The notes under the pieces are model-generated. The model worked only from the letters and a program-made list of their open reading frames with translations. It searched no databases and was not told where the DNA came from. Of a DNA stretch of 64,000 nt, positions 27,924 through 36,196 are shown in pieces (positions within the stretch are counted from its first letter, which is position 1; every line of letters begins with the position of its first letter). Source of the DNA: Clostridium aciditolerans (GTDB lineage: Bacteria > Bacillota > Clostridia > Clostridiales > Clostridiaceae); the NCBI RefSeq assembly GCF_016316925.1, contig NZ_JAEEGB010000015.1:89497-153496 (forward strand), given 5' to 3'. The translations under genes were made by a program, and so were the position numbers.

Positions 27924-29270
27924 TTATTTAACATCATTTATTCGATAAAATGTAAAATTTCTATATTTCAATCTATCAATTACTTGATGCATTACCGACT
28001 GATTAGAGTATTCGTAATATGGGTATCCATCTTCCCCCTTAGATATCTTTATATCATCAAATTCTATATATGGATGATAAAAAAAACTTGCAATCAAACC
28101 CTCTTTTAATGTATCTATCTTATTAATCATATTTATACAATCATCTTTACCATCTATATAATTCAATGGTGTAGGAATATACTTTATGATTCTGCCATAT
28201 TTATCTTTATAAAACACCTTATTACACTCAGTTATACCTCCATCTTCAGAATATGGTTCATATATATAATCAAAATTTTTTTCAATAATATCTTGTTGAG
28301 GATATAAAATAGCATAGTGCGGCACTTCAAAAAAACTGCATTGGATTTTTAATTTTCCAGCAGTCTCTAATGCAGCCTTTATTCTTTCCTGTGCATACTG
28401 AATATCTCCTGGAATATTGTCTCTTAAACTTCTATGAAATTCTATTCCATCTACACTCTCTGTCTCTCCATATTGATGAGTATATCCGTGAAGTCCTATT
28501 ATTCCACCCTTATCCATAAAGTAATCTAACGTAAAGACAAAATCAGCATTATGCATATTATAATTTTTTAAAAGATCATTATCTATATTTTTTTTCGGGC
28601 TAACATATCTAGGTATCCATGCAATATGAAAAGGCACTCCTTCACTATGCAGATAGTCACAAATTATTCTGAGTTTCTCTAAAGACTCTTCCGAGCTATA
28701 CATTCCCCCTGCTGCTATATCTTCTAGCCTAATTAAAGCAGGTTTTCCTTTCTTACTTACTGCAGCACAATTTACTATATCTCTATTTTTATATAGAGAT
28801 ATAGTATTTTTATCTATATTCCATTGAGTCTTTAAATCGAACATTTTTATGAAGTCAAATAGTGTTATATAAACACAATCATTAGTACATATAGCTTTCT
28901 CTTTTAATTTAATACCTCTTTCATTTTTGACAAATTCATCTTTATCATGATTAACAATAATATTACATTGATTTAATTCTAAAACTGTACTATTATTTTT
29001 TATAGAGCTCTTTCCATGAAGTTTACTTAAGATCTCTGTCACAGGAATATAATATCTATTATTTTCTACATATATAGGCTTTAACAAATTTAAATCAGCG
29101 TCTTCGTATTTTAAGCTTATGTTAGCCTTTATCATATTAATATCTTTTGATGTATACTTATCGCCACTATTTTCCATATATATTTTACTACTTACAGACT
29201 TAATAAAATATGTGAATACTAAAAGCACTATAATTACAATAAAAAATTTCCACCTGTTAAAAATTCTCAT
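27924..29270 (-). CDS. Membrane-anchored DUF2334 polysaccharide deacetylase-like protein
   Basis: 448 residues: N-terminal membrane anchor (residues about 9-25), then a copper-amine-oxidase-like N-terminal repeat region (YIPVTEILSKLHGKSSI and YITLFDFIKMFDLKTQW, typical cell-wall-exposed modules), then a DUF2334 domain of the carbohydrate esterase/deacetylase fold starting at ALIRLEDIAAGG. Catalytic-type motifs are IRLEDI, IGLHGYTHQYG and FEVPHYAILYPQ. Likely acts on an extracellular polysaccharide; the substrate is unknown. The ribosome site is weak (GAAGCGA). It stands alone. Confidence 0.85.
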   Translation of the reverse strand: MRIFNRWKFFIVIIVLLVFTYFIKSVSSKIYMENSGDKYTSKDINMIKANISLKYEDADLNLLKPIYVENNRYYIPVTEILSKLHGKSSIKNNSTVLELNQCNIIVNHDKDEFVKNERGIKLKEKAICTNDCVYITLFDFIKMFDLKTQWNIDKNTISLYKNRDIVNCAAVSKKGKPALIRLEDIAAGGMYSSEESLEKLRIICDYLHSEGVPFHIAWIPRYVSPKKNIDNDLLKNYNMHNADFVFTLDYFMDKGGIIGLHGYTHQYGETESVDGIEFHRSLRDNIPGDIQYAQERIKAALETAGKLKIQCSFFEVPHYAILYPQQDIIEKNFDYIYEPYSEDGGITECNKVFYKDKYGRIIKYIPTPLNYIDGKDDCINMINKIDTLKEGLIASFFYHPYIEFDDIKISKGEDGYPYYEYSNQSVMHQVIDRLKYRNFTFYRINDVK

Positions 29271-29401
29271 TTTATCGCTTCTTTCTTTATTAATATAAAA
29301 AATTCTTCACTTTATTTTTGCCTTTCTCATGAAAATTATCCTAATTTTATAATTTAATTTTCCTAAATTTCACATCAACAATATTTTCTAAAAAATTACT
29401 T

Positions 29402-29430
29402 TTGACAAGTAATAATTTTTATTATATGAT
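29402..29430 (+). promoter_or_regulatory. Consensus promoter of the perR-like gene with an internal dyad
   Basis: TTGACA (29402-29407), a 17-base spacer and TATGAT (29425-29430), close to ideal. The spacer contains TAATAA-TTT-TTATTA (29410-29424), a PerR/Fur-box-like dyad placed so that its own product could repress the gene. Confidence 0.75.
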
Positions 29431-29460
29431 ATAATTAATTATATAGTAAGGATGGTGTAT

Positions 29461-29886
29461 ATGAATAATTTAGCTGGTATTTTTAGAGAGAAGAAATTAA
29501 AACTTACTCCTCAGCGTATTGCAGTATATAAGTTTTTGCAATCTACAAAAGAGCATCCATCTGCTGAAACTATATATAAAGCTCTACAACCGGAATATCC
29601 TACAATGAGTTTGGCAACTGTTTATAAAGCTTTAAAAACATTAGTTGAGGTAGATCTAGTTAAGGAAATTAATGTAGGCGAAGGTAACTTTAGATATGAT
29701 GGAAATGTTACGTCTCATCCGCATATACAATGTTTAAATTGTGCAAGAGTTGATGACATTGATGGTATTTCCTTCTCAGACTTAAATGACAAAGTGAAAG
29801 ATTATACTGACTACGATATTATCAATAACAAAATATATTTTTATGGAATATGTAAATGTTGTAAAGATAATGCCTGTGAACAATAG
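29461..29886 (+). CDS. perR: Fur-family regulator, PerR-like
   Basis: A 141-residue metal-dependent repressor. Winged-helix domain (LTPQRIAVYKFL, EHPSAETIYKALQ, MSLATVYKALKTLVE), then the dimerisation/metal domain with HPHIQCLNC and CKCCKDNAC zinc-site cysteines. The sensing-site residues fit PerR: Asp in FRYDG, HPH and the Asp of VDD, where Fur would often have Glu. The start is taken at 29461 with AAGGA eight bases upstream, not at the ATG three codons earlier, which abuts the ribosome site. PerR would sense peroxide and control genes such as the nearby rubrerythrin. PerR versus Fur is not certain. Confidence 0.85.
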   Translation: MNNLAGIFREKKLKLTPQRIAVYKFLQSTKEHPSAETIYKALQPEYPTMSLATVYKALKTLVEVDLVKEINVGEGNFRYDGNVTSHPHIQCLNCARVDDIDGISFSDLNDKVKDYTDYDIINNKIYFYGICKCCKDNACEQ

Positions 29887-29902
29887 TTTAGTACAAATTT
29901 TT

Positions 29903-29930
29903 AGAGCAGTTGTAATCAACTGCTCTTTTG
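29903..29930 (+). terminator. Terminator of the perR-like gene
   Basis: Perfect 10-bp stem AGAGCAGTTG / CAACTGCTCT, loop TAAT, followed by TTTTG. It also faces the end of the convergent binding-protein gene. Confidence 0.88.
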
Positions 29931-29951
29931 TCTTCTCATTATTTCATTTCT

Positions 29952-31184
29952 CTATTTAAAAGCGTCATCTACAGCTTCATCCCACTCTTTGCCTGTATGC
30001 TTTCCATTTAGTATTTGATCTATTTTCGATGATATACTACTTTTTAATTTATCTGGTATATTGTAAACATAAATTAGACTATCTTCTGTACTATTCTCAA
30101 GATGTTTTACTATACTTGCTTTAGCCCCTCCAACTATAGAATTATTAGCTTTTTTATTACCAGTAACAAATCCCTGTTCTACTAATTTTTTATTAATTTC
30201 TTCATCAGTAAAAAACTTTATAAAGTTTCCTATCTCTTCACCATTCTTACTATTTACTGGAGTACACATTATTGCATTACTTATAACAGGTACGTTCATT
30301 TTTTTTGAAGGATCATTTGTACTATCAGCAGCAACCATTATATTGTTATCCTTGAAATGACTTGAATAATAAGATGAACTTATTATTAATGGAATATCTC
30401 CTTTTACAAACTTCTCCACACTACTTTCGTTTCCCACTTCAAAAGTGTTCTTGTTTATATTCCCACCACTAACAAGACTATATATGGTATCAAAGGCCTG
30501 CTGCATTTCCTTTAAAGATTTATAAGCCGCTCCCCCACTATCAAATATGCTTTCTAGTTTTCTCATACTTATCTTATTATTAACTATTATAGAAGATAGT
30601 CCACTGTTTATATCTAAATCTTCAGTAAGCACAACTGGAATTCTCGCTGCTGTACTATTTATCTTTTTTAACGCTTCTTTTAAATCATTAACTGTAGATG
30701 GTTGAGTTAAGCCCAATTTATCAAAAGCACTTTTATTATATAATATCTCCATAGTGTAAGGCATTAGTGCTATACCGTAATATTTATCTCCAAACCTTCC
30801 ATATGCATTTGCAACACTATAGTACTTATCACTTATCTTATTCTCATCATAATAACTTCCTAAATCACTCAGAAGTCCTTTTCTACTTAGTTTTATCATA
30901 TTGTTTCTAGAAGTTATTACTATATCTTGTTCGCTTCCCTTACTTATGTCATCTTCAATTTTTCCACCTATTGCATTATTAATACTGAGCTTTACTTTAG
31001 GATTAGATTTTTTGTATTCTTCTGTAATAATTTTTAATATATTCAAAGATTCTTTATCTTTAATATCAACATATATGTTTAATTGCTTTTCTTTAGGTGT
31101 ATCTTTTTTAAAGGAGCAAGCACTAATACTTAAAGTTAATATAACTAATAAAAAAATAGTTAATACTCTTTTCTTATAAAACAT
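29952..31184 (-). CDS. Orphan extracellular solute-binding lipoprotein (ABC family 1 type)
   Basis: 410 residues with a signal peptide and lipobox TLSISACSF, then a large two-lobed solute-binding fold of the carbohydrate type (IITEEYKKSNPKVKLSI, YGIALMPYTMEILYNKSAFD, the FEVGNESSVEKFVKGDIPLI region). No permease or ATPase lies beside it. AGGAG precedes the start. It may supply a transporter elsewhere or act as a sensor. The ligand is unknown. Confidence 0.85.
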   Translation of the reverse strand: MFYKKRVLTIFLLVILTLSISACSFKKDTPKEKQLNIYVDIKDKESLNILKIITEEYKKSNPKVKLSINNAIGGKIEDDISKGSEQDIVITSRNNMIKLSRKGLLSDLGSYYDENKISDKYYSVANAYGRFGDKYYGIALMPYTMEILYNKSAFDKLGLTQPSTVNDLKEALKKINSTAARIPVVLTEDLDINSGLSSIIVNNKISMRKLESIFDSGGAAYKSLKEMQQAFDTIYSLVSGGNINKNTFEVGNESSVEKFVKGDIPLIISSSYYSSHFKDNNIMVAADSTNDPSKKMNVPVISNAIMCTPVNSKNGEEIGNFIKFFTDEEINKKLVEQGFVTGNKKANNSIVGGAKASIVKHLENSTEDSLIYVYNIPDKLKSSISSKIDQILNGKHTGKEWDEAVDDAFK

Positions 31185-31318
31185 ATTTTTCTCCTTTCAC
31201 AATAACTTATTCTTTATAAATATCACCTTCTTTCTAGTTACAAAGTACTTCTAAATTTATTTTGTGCATAATAATTAAATATATAATAAATTCATATAAT
31301 TAAGTGGAGGTGAAATAT

Positions 31319-32257
31319 ATGAATTTCAGGGTAATATTTCTAAAGAAAAAACATATTTATTTTATAATTTTCATACTTATCATTTTTATATTTTTAACAG
31401 TTTTACTAATATCAAAAAATTCATCTGCAGCTTTTAATAATGTATCTGATAATAAGGTGTTAAAGGCAGATTTTAATGGAGATGGTAAGGAAGAGGAGTT
31501 GTATATTAAGAAAGATGGTACTAAATATATCCTAGAATTAAAATGTAAAGATAAAATTTATCCTATAGAAGCTGAAAGTAAGCAATCACCTATTGGTTTT
31601 TATTCTCCTTACTGGCCTATGCGTGTAACTCTTATTGATGTTTCAAGAGATAAAATCCCAGAAATATTTGTACAAGCTTCAAACAAAGATACACCTATTC
31701 AACATGTATTCTTTTGGAACAATGAAAAATTTGAAAATATTTTTTCTAATTCTAACAACATACTAGGATTTATAGATTGTAAAAATAACAAAACACCAAA
31801 AGTTATATCCGGTAGATTGCAAGACGCTGGCATATGGATGTCAAACTATATATTTTTAAACTATAAATTCAAAAACTATAATTATGAAACTACAAATACA
31901 TTTATGGGGAAGGATACAATTTTTACTTTTATTAAGTTTATACAAAGTCTTCCTCAAAGTGAAGAGTATACACCAAAGGAGATATTTTCATCTAATATAC
32001 CTGGTAGCAGTTTGTCTGTAATTGGCAAATTGTCTGGTGATAACAACACTTATGTGTTTCAAGATGCAATATTTATGGAGAATAGATGCGATAAGAATGG
32101 TAACGTATCAGAGATTATTTGGACTCTTAACTTCAGAGGCACTTCTAATAAAGATAAAAACATAGTTAAAAATTATACTTTAAATGTCAACTTAATTCCG
32201 GATGAAAACAGCAAAGAAAAGAACTATTTCAAGATTATATCAATTAACTTAAAATAA
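31319..32257 (+). CDS. Secreted or membrane-anchored protein with an FG-GAP-like calcium motif
   Basis: 312 residues: a long hydrophobic anchor at residues about 14-36, then an extracytoplasmic domain beginning VLKADFNGDGKEEELYI, an EF-hand/VCBS-like D-x-D-x-D loop typical of FG-GAP repeats. The rest (IPEIFVQASNKDTPIQHVFF and onward) looks beta-rich and is not recognised. GGAGG 8 bases before the ATG at 31319 fixes the start; an in-frame GTG upstream overlaps that site. Divergent from the solute-binding lipoprotein. Confidence 0.75.
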   Translation: MNFRVIFLKKKHIYFIIFILIIFIFLTVLLISKNSSAAFNNVSDNKVLKADFNGDGKEEELYIKKDGTKYILELKCKDKIYPIEAESKQSPIGFYSPYWPMRVTLIDVSRDKIPEIFVQASNKDTPIQHVFFWNNEKFENIFSNSNNILGFIDCKNNKTPKVISGRLQDAGIWMSNYIFLNYKFKNYNYETTNTFMGKDTIFTFIKFIQSLPQSEEYTPKEIFSSNIPGSSLSVIGKLSGDNNTYVFQDAIFMENRCDKNGNVSEIIWTLNFRGTSNKDKNIVKNYTLNVNLIPDENSKEKNYFKIISINLK

Positions 32258-32286
32258 TAGGATTAAGATTTATTAGTAATTAAAAA

Positions 32287-32375
32287 GGGACCGCATTTAC
32301 GGTCCCAAGGGGGATGGGGGGTTATCGCATCAAGTAGAGATTATAGTACTTGATGCTACAGGAGATTTTATCTCC
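32287..32375 (+). ncRNA. Candidate structured RNA element with three consecutive hairpins
   Basis: Three perfect stems in 89 bases: GGGACCG / CGGTCCC (32287-32306), GCATCAAGTA / TACTTGATGC (32327-32356) and GGAGAT / ATCTCC (32361-32375). A G-rich stretch AAGGGGGATGGGGGG separates the first two. The first may terminate the upstream gene but lacks a T-run. The G-rich strand could be a ribosome site for a seven-codon ORF starting at the ATG inside it. The strand is assumed. Confidence 0.4.
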
Positions 32376-32434
32376 GAATTACATTTTTTATTTTGTCCCA
32401 TTCCCCAATATTTATACATATATAAATAACTTTT

Positions 32435-33388
32435 TTAATATTTTTTATATATTTGTTCTATTTCCGCTTTTATCTCCTCTCGAAGACTTTTAGGTTCTAT
32501 AACCTCAGCATCTTTTCCAATTCCAAGTATCCATTTCTTTAATTCATCGGTATCATCTAAATAAATACTTAATAATACATCTCCACTTTGGAGTTCTTCT
32601 ATCTGTTGGCTAATGTGCCACCTGCCATCTTTAATAAACTCCGAAATGTTCTTATCAAATTTTATTATGATCTTTGTCTTCTCGCCTTTAAATACGCCCC
32701 AATTATTATTAAGATAATCTTTTAATGAGAAAGTGTGAGGTATCATGTATATTTCATTTGTTGCTTTTATTGTCTTAATTCTTGATAACTTAAAAGTCTC
32801 TATGGTATCTTTCATGTGACAATAACCAATAATATACCAAGCACCCTCTCTGAATAATAAAGTATATGGATCTACTTTTCTTACAGTCAAATTATTTTTA
32901 TTTATTGAAAAATAATTTATACTTATAGTTCTTCCTCTATTTATAGCATAATTAATTTTTGATATTTTATCTTCCATACCTTGCAAATTTCCAATTTCGC
33001 TTATTTTAAAACACCCGTTGTCATTTAAAAGTTTTAGTTCGTCGTCATCATTTATACAAATGCTTTTTATTTTGGAAACCGCTGACTGTAGGTTTTTTTC
33101 CGCTATAAATCCATTTTCTTCAGTAAGTATTTTAGTGGCCATTAATAAAGACTGTAATTCTTCTTCGCTGAGCTTTGATGGTTTCATATAAAATTCTTCA
33201 TCTATATAAAACCCTCCATATCTTCCTTTCTTTGTATATACAGGTATATTAGCTTTATTTAAACTGTTTATATATCTATATATAGTTTTTTTATCGACTT
33301 CCAAAGTTTCAGCTAATTCTGATGCGGTTGTAAGTCCCTTATACTGTAGCGTAATTATCATCTCTAGCAAATGAGAAATCTTAGACAT
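32435..33388 (-). CDS. YafY/DeoR-type transcriptional regulator with a WYL domain
   Basis: 317 residues: N-terminal winged helix (LTTASELAETLEVDKKTIYRYINSL), then a WYL ligand-sensing domain (about residues 130-210, with YTLLFREGAWYIIGYCHMKD and TFKLSRIKTI) and a WCX C-terminal extension. The family often responds to nucleic-acid or nucleotide ligands. GGGGGG precedes the start. No obvious partner gene; possibly autoregulated. Confidence 0.9.
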   Translation of the reverse strand: MSKISHLLEMIITLQYKGLTTASELAETLEVDKKTIYRYINSLNKANIPVYTKKGRYGGFYIDEEFYMKPSKLSEEELQSLLMATKILTEENGFIAEKNLQSAVSKIKSICINDDDELKLLNDNGCFKISEIGNLQGMEDKISKINYAINRGRTISINYFSINKNNLTVRKVDPYTLLFREGAWYIIGYCHMKDTIETFKLSRIKTIKATNEIYMIPHTFSLKDYLNNNWGVFKGEKTKIIIKFDKNISEFIKDGRWHISQQIEELQSGDVLLSIYLDDTDELKKWILGIGKDAEVIEPKSLREEIKAEIEQIYKKY

Positions 33389-33605
33389 ATTTTTTCCCCC
33401 CAGTATATAGTTATACTAATCTTTACTTTTATCGTGTTATTTTGATATTTTTTTAGTACATTTTCATATGATTTTAAAAATTATATTATAAAAAAATTAC
33501 TTCGTAATTTTTTTTTATTGTGTCAAATCTATAATAAATGAATAATATATATTATAAACAAGCCAAAGATAAGTATTAGAAAAACTACTAATTAAAAAAT
33601 ATTTA

Positions 33606-33663
33606 AACTTAAGATATAAAGTGAAAAGAATAAAATAAAACCACAGCCTAGAAAAGGGGGATT
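33606..33663 (+). repeat. Conserved leader repeat, copy A
   Basis: A 58-base segment matching copy B (33957-34014) at 51 positions without gaps; it ends AAAAGGGGGATT and carries the ribosome site of the small gene at 33669. In both copies exactly 5 bases separate the repeat from the ATG. Confidence 0.75.
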
Positions 33664-33668
33664 AGAAT

Positions 33669-33848
33669 ATGAGTAGACATCGTCACTGCTGTAATAGCAG
33701 CAACAACAACTTTTTTCCAGTAGCATCATTAGCAGCTTTAATAGCATTTTTCTTGCTAATATTTGGTAGACGCAGAGGTACTCGTTTCGCTGTTTTAATA
33801 ATACTTGCTGTAATAATAGTTTGTGGATGCTCTGGCTTTAACAGATAA
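33669..33848 (+). CDS. Small membrane protein with C-terminal CGC motif, copy 1
   Basis: 59 residues read directly: a polar HRHCCNSSNNN head, a hydrophobic helix (VASLAALIAFFLLIFG), a basic RRRGTR turn and a second hydrophobic segment ending VIIVCGCSGFNR. It is paralogous to the protein at 34020-34175, sharing AALI, a basic turn and LAVIIVCGC. A strong AAGGGGG ribosome site lies 8 bases upstream within a repeated leader. Function unknown; the small size, two helices and the cysteines suggest a membrane peptide, possibly sporulation-related, but nothing proves it. Confidence 0.75.
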   Translation: MSRHRHCCNSSNNNFFPVASLAALIAFFLLIFGRRRGTRFAVLIILAVIIVCGCSGFNR

Positions 33849-33956
33849 AACAAAGTTGTAAGTATCACATCATATCTTACAAAAATGACTTCCATGAGCT
33901 GTTTGATCACTAAAAGTAAAATATGATTAGTGCACAAGAGCAAAAGAAATTGGTGG

Positions 33957-34014
33957 AACTTAGGATGTAAAGTAAAAAGAGTTAAATAAAGCCATAGCCT
34001 AGAAAAGGGGGATT
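33957..34014 (+). repeat. Conserved leader repeat, copy B
   Basis: Second copy of the 58-base leader, 351 bases from the first and with the same spacing to the next ATG. It is better conserved than the N-terminal coding parts of the genes it precedes. Confidence 0.75.
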
Positions 34015-34019
34015 TGCGT

Positions 34020-34175
34020 ATGTTCAATAATAACTTCGGATTCGGATTCATAGCATTAGCAGCTTTAATAGGCTTACTATTGTTAGGACGTAATAGAAGA
34101 AAAGGAGCTCGTGATGCTATTATAATTACACTTGCTGTGATAATAGTATGCGGTTGCGCTTGCAACAACAATTAG
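34020..34175 (+). CDS. Small membrane protein with C-terminal CGC motif, copy 2
   Basis: 51 residues read directly: MFNNNFGFGF, a hydrophobic helix (IALAALIGLLLLG), the basic turn RNRRKGAR and a second hydrophobic segment ending VIIVCGCACNNN. Paralogue of the gene at 33669-33848. It has the same AAAAGGGGG ribosome site in a duplicated leader. Function unknown. Confidence 0.75.
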   Translation: MFNNNFGFGFIALAALIGLLLLGRNRRKGARDAIIITLAVIIVCGCACNNN

Positions 34176-34200
34176 TATTTAAATAAGATCATTTAATTAG

Positions 34201-34219
34201 GGAGAGCCTTCTGCTCTCC
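34201..34219 (+). terminator. Weak terminator or attenuator hairpin
   Basis: GGAGAGC, CTTCT, GCTCTCC, extendable by AT pairs. Only a short T stretch follows, so transcription may continue into the next gene at 34241. Confidence 0.5.
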
Positions 34220-34240
34220 TTAACATAAAGGAGTGATAAA

Positions 34241-34672
34241 ATGGGAAAACATCACCGCAAAAGTAATACTAAAACAGCTGTTTCTCAAGGATTTAATTTT
34301 GGCGATTTATTGAAAAATATTGACATAAATCAAATTATATCAATAATCAGTTCTCTTGTAGGTGCTAATAATATGACTACAAACCAATTAAGTTCAATGC
34401 TTAGAAACTTTGATTTAAGCGATTTAAATAAAGGTGATTTAGGTAAAGTAGTAAGCTCAAGTAATATGGATGAAAATGAAATAAAATCTCAACTTTTAGC
34501 TCTTGCAGATAGATTAGACGATGTAGATAACGGAAAAAATAGTAATGTACAAGACCAATTATTAAATGCTGTAAAAGCTCTACAGTCATCTCCTGATGGA
34601 CAAGATCTTTTAGGCTCTCTGTTAAAAGGTGCCCTAGGAAATAGTAATAATGACAATAAAAAAAGGAAATAA
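34241..34672 (+). CDS. Small basic-tailed hydrophilic protein of unknown function
   Basis: 143 residues, not recognised. It has a basic N-terminus (MGKHHRKSNTK), a helical middle (LLKNIDINQIISIISSLVGA and LSSMLRNFDLSDLNKGDLG), an acidic helix (ALADRLDDVDNGKN) and a lysine-rich end. No signal peptide or membrane segment. It sits 65 bases after the small membrane protein gene with a clear AAGGAG ribosome site, so the three genes may act together. Confidence 0.7.
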   Translation: MGKHHRKSNTKTAVSQGFNFGDLLKNIDINQIISIISSLVGANNMTTNQLSSMLRNFDLSDLNKGDLGKVVSSSNMDENEIKSQLLALADRLDDVDNGKNSNVQDQLLNAVKALQSSPDGQDLLGSLLKGALGNSNNDNKKRK

Positions 34673-34689
34673 ACTATATTAAACTAAAC

Positions 34690-34737
34690 AAAGGTAAAGA
34701 CACGTTTACATAACTTGTAATACATGTCTTTACCTTT
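34690..34737. terminator. Bidirectional terminator
   Basis: Perfect 13-bp stem AAAGGTAAAGACA / TGTCTTTACCTTT with a secondary pairing in the 22-base loop. It lies between convergent genes. Confidence 0.8.
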
Positions 34738-34761
34738 ATTATATTGCACTAATTAAATTCT

Positions 34762-35568
34762 CTAAAATCTTGCCGCTCCTAGCTTCTGAGCCAATAATAC
34801 CATGGTAGTTATAAAATTAAATGCAAAATGATTAAACACAGAATACCAATAACCCTTTTTATTAATTAAATAACAATTGTATAGCCCTATCCATATTAGT
34901 ATAGGTAATGCCATTAAGTTAAAATGTATAAATGCAAAAATTATGCTGCTTAATATTGCTGATAAATATATACCTATCCTAGGTCTAAATATCTTTTCAA
35001 ATAATAGCCACCTAAACACAAATTCTTCAAGTATAGGTGCAAATATAGTAACAATCGGAATCATTATCAAAAATCTTTTAAGGGGCATACTAGACATCCA
35101 TGTAACTATTTCTTGCTGTTTTGCATTTACATTTAATCGATAAAATATACCTGATGATATTGCGGAGATTAAAATTGTTATTAAATATGACTGAATAGTA
35201 TACTTAATAGCTGATAATAGATTTAAATTCCTTATACTAAACTTAAATCTATTATAATCTTCTAACAATCTACTGCTTATGGTAGGTTTTGTTGAAATAT
35301 TTAATTCACATGGAGAAGTATACTCATTCCTAGTGCTGTTATAGCAAATTTTTTCCGCCGTTTTTAAATATCTAATATTTATCAATACAAAAATAAAAGG
35401 AATTAGATTTTGTGTAAATAAAGAAGTTACAATATACAGTATACTTATTATTGTTAATAGCAAATAACTTCTCTTTCTTTCCCTTGAAAATCTTATAAAT
35501 ATTATAAGCGGAGGTAAATAAACAAATAAAAACACAAGGAAATCTTTAATAATATTAATTTTAGTCAT
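34762..35568 (-). CDS. CPBP-family intramembrane metalloprotease (CAAX protease/bacteriocin-processing type)
   Basis: A 268-residue membrane protein with about seven hydrophobic segments. The three catalytic motifs of the family are visible: EEFVFRWLLFE (Glu-Glu and Arg), FAFIHFNLMALP (His) and SVFNHFAFN (His/Asn). Bacterial members process peptides in the membrane, in bacteriocin immunity or other roles; the substrate here is unknown. AAGGAG precedes the start; last in the tig-lon-engB direction. Confidence 0.88.
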   Translation of the reverse strand: MTKINIIKDFLVFLFVYLPPLIIFIRFSRERKRSYLLLTIISILYIVTSLFTQNLIPFIFVLINIRYLKTAEKICYNSTRNEYTSPCELNISTKPTISSRLLEDYNRFKFSIRNLNLLSAIKYTIQSYLITILISAISSGIFYRLNVNAKQQEIVTWMSSMPLKRFLIMIPIVTIFAPILEEFVFRWLLFEKIFRPRIGIYLSAILSSIIFAFIHFNLMALPILIWIGLYNCYLINKKGYWYSVFNHFAFNFITTMVLLAQKLGAARF

Positions 35569-35594
35569 TCAACTTTCTCCTTGTTTATACTTAC

Positions 35595-36182
35595 TTAACC
35601 TTGAACAGTTTCATCAATAACCTCTAGCAATTCTTCCTTTCCCATCTTTTTAAGAGAAGAAAATGTCAAAAGCTTATCATTTGGATTTAATTCTAATGTT
35701 TCTCTTATCATCTTTAAGTTCTTTTGCAATTCATTTTTGGTTAGTTTATCGATTTTTGTTGCTACTACAACAGCCTCATAATTATAATACTTAATCCACT
35801 TATACATGTTTATGTCATCCGTACTTGGTTTATGTCTACAGTCAACTAAAAGTACTATTTTTTTAAGCTGCTCTCTTTTAGTTAGGTACGTCTCAATTAC
35901 TTTTCCCCAACTTTCTTTTTCTACCTTTGAAACTTTTGCATATCCGTATCCAGGTAGATCAACAAAATAGAACTCGTTATTTATTAAGAAGAAATTCACT
36001 AGTCTCGTCTTTCCTGGAGTACCACTTACTTTAACTAGTTTTCTTCTATTAGTTAAGGTGTTAATTAAAGAAGACTTACCTACATTAGATCTTCCTACAA
36101 AAGCTATTTCTACTCTATTGTCAGTAGGATACTGGGCTGCAGCTACTGCTGAAATAATAAACTCTGCTTGTTTTATTTCCAT
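35595..36182 (-). CDS. engB: Ribosome-biogenesis GTPase EngB (YsxC)
   Basis: Essential GTPase acting in assembly of the large ribosomal subunit. 195 residues. G1 [11 protein letters not shown]2 region GTPGKTR, G3 DLPGYG, G4 TKID and G5 FSSLK are all visible. It lies 14 bases after lon, the arrangement conserved across Firmicutes. Confidence 0.97.
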   Translation of the reverse strand: MEIKQAEFIISAVAAAQYPTDNRVEIAFVGRSNVGKSSLINTLTNRRKLVKVSGTPGKTRLVNFFLINNEFYFVDLPGYGYAKVSKVEKESWGKVIETYLTKREQLKKIVLLVDCRHKPSTDDINMYKWIKYYNYEAVVVATKIDKLTKNELQKNLKMIRETLELNPNDKLLTFSSLKKMGKEELLEVIDETVQG

Positions 36183-36196
36183 AATTTCATCACCAT

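Noticed and set aside
33683-34171. A 162-codon open frame on the minus strand across the two small membrane-protein genes
   Set aside because: It has no ribosome site and reads antisense to the two plus-strand genes, which have strong ribosome sites and a shared conserved leader.
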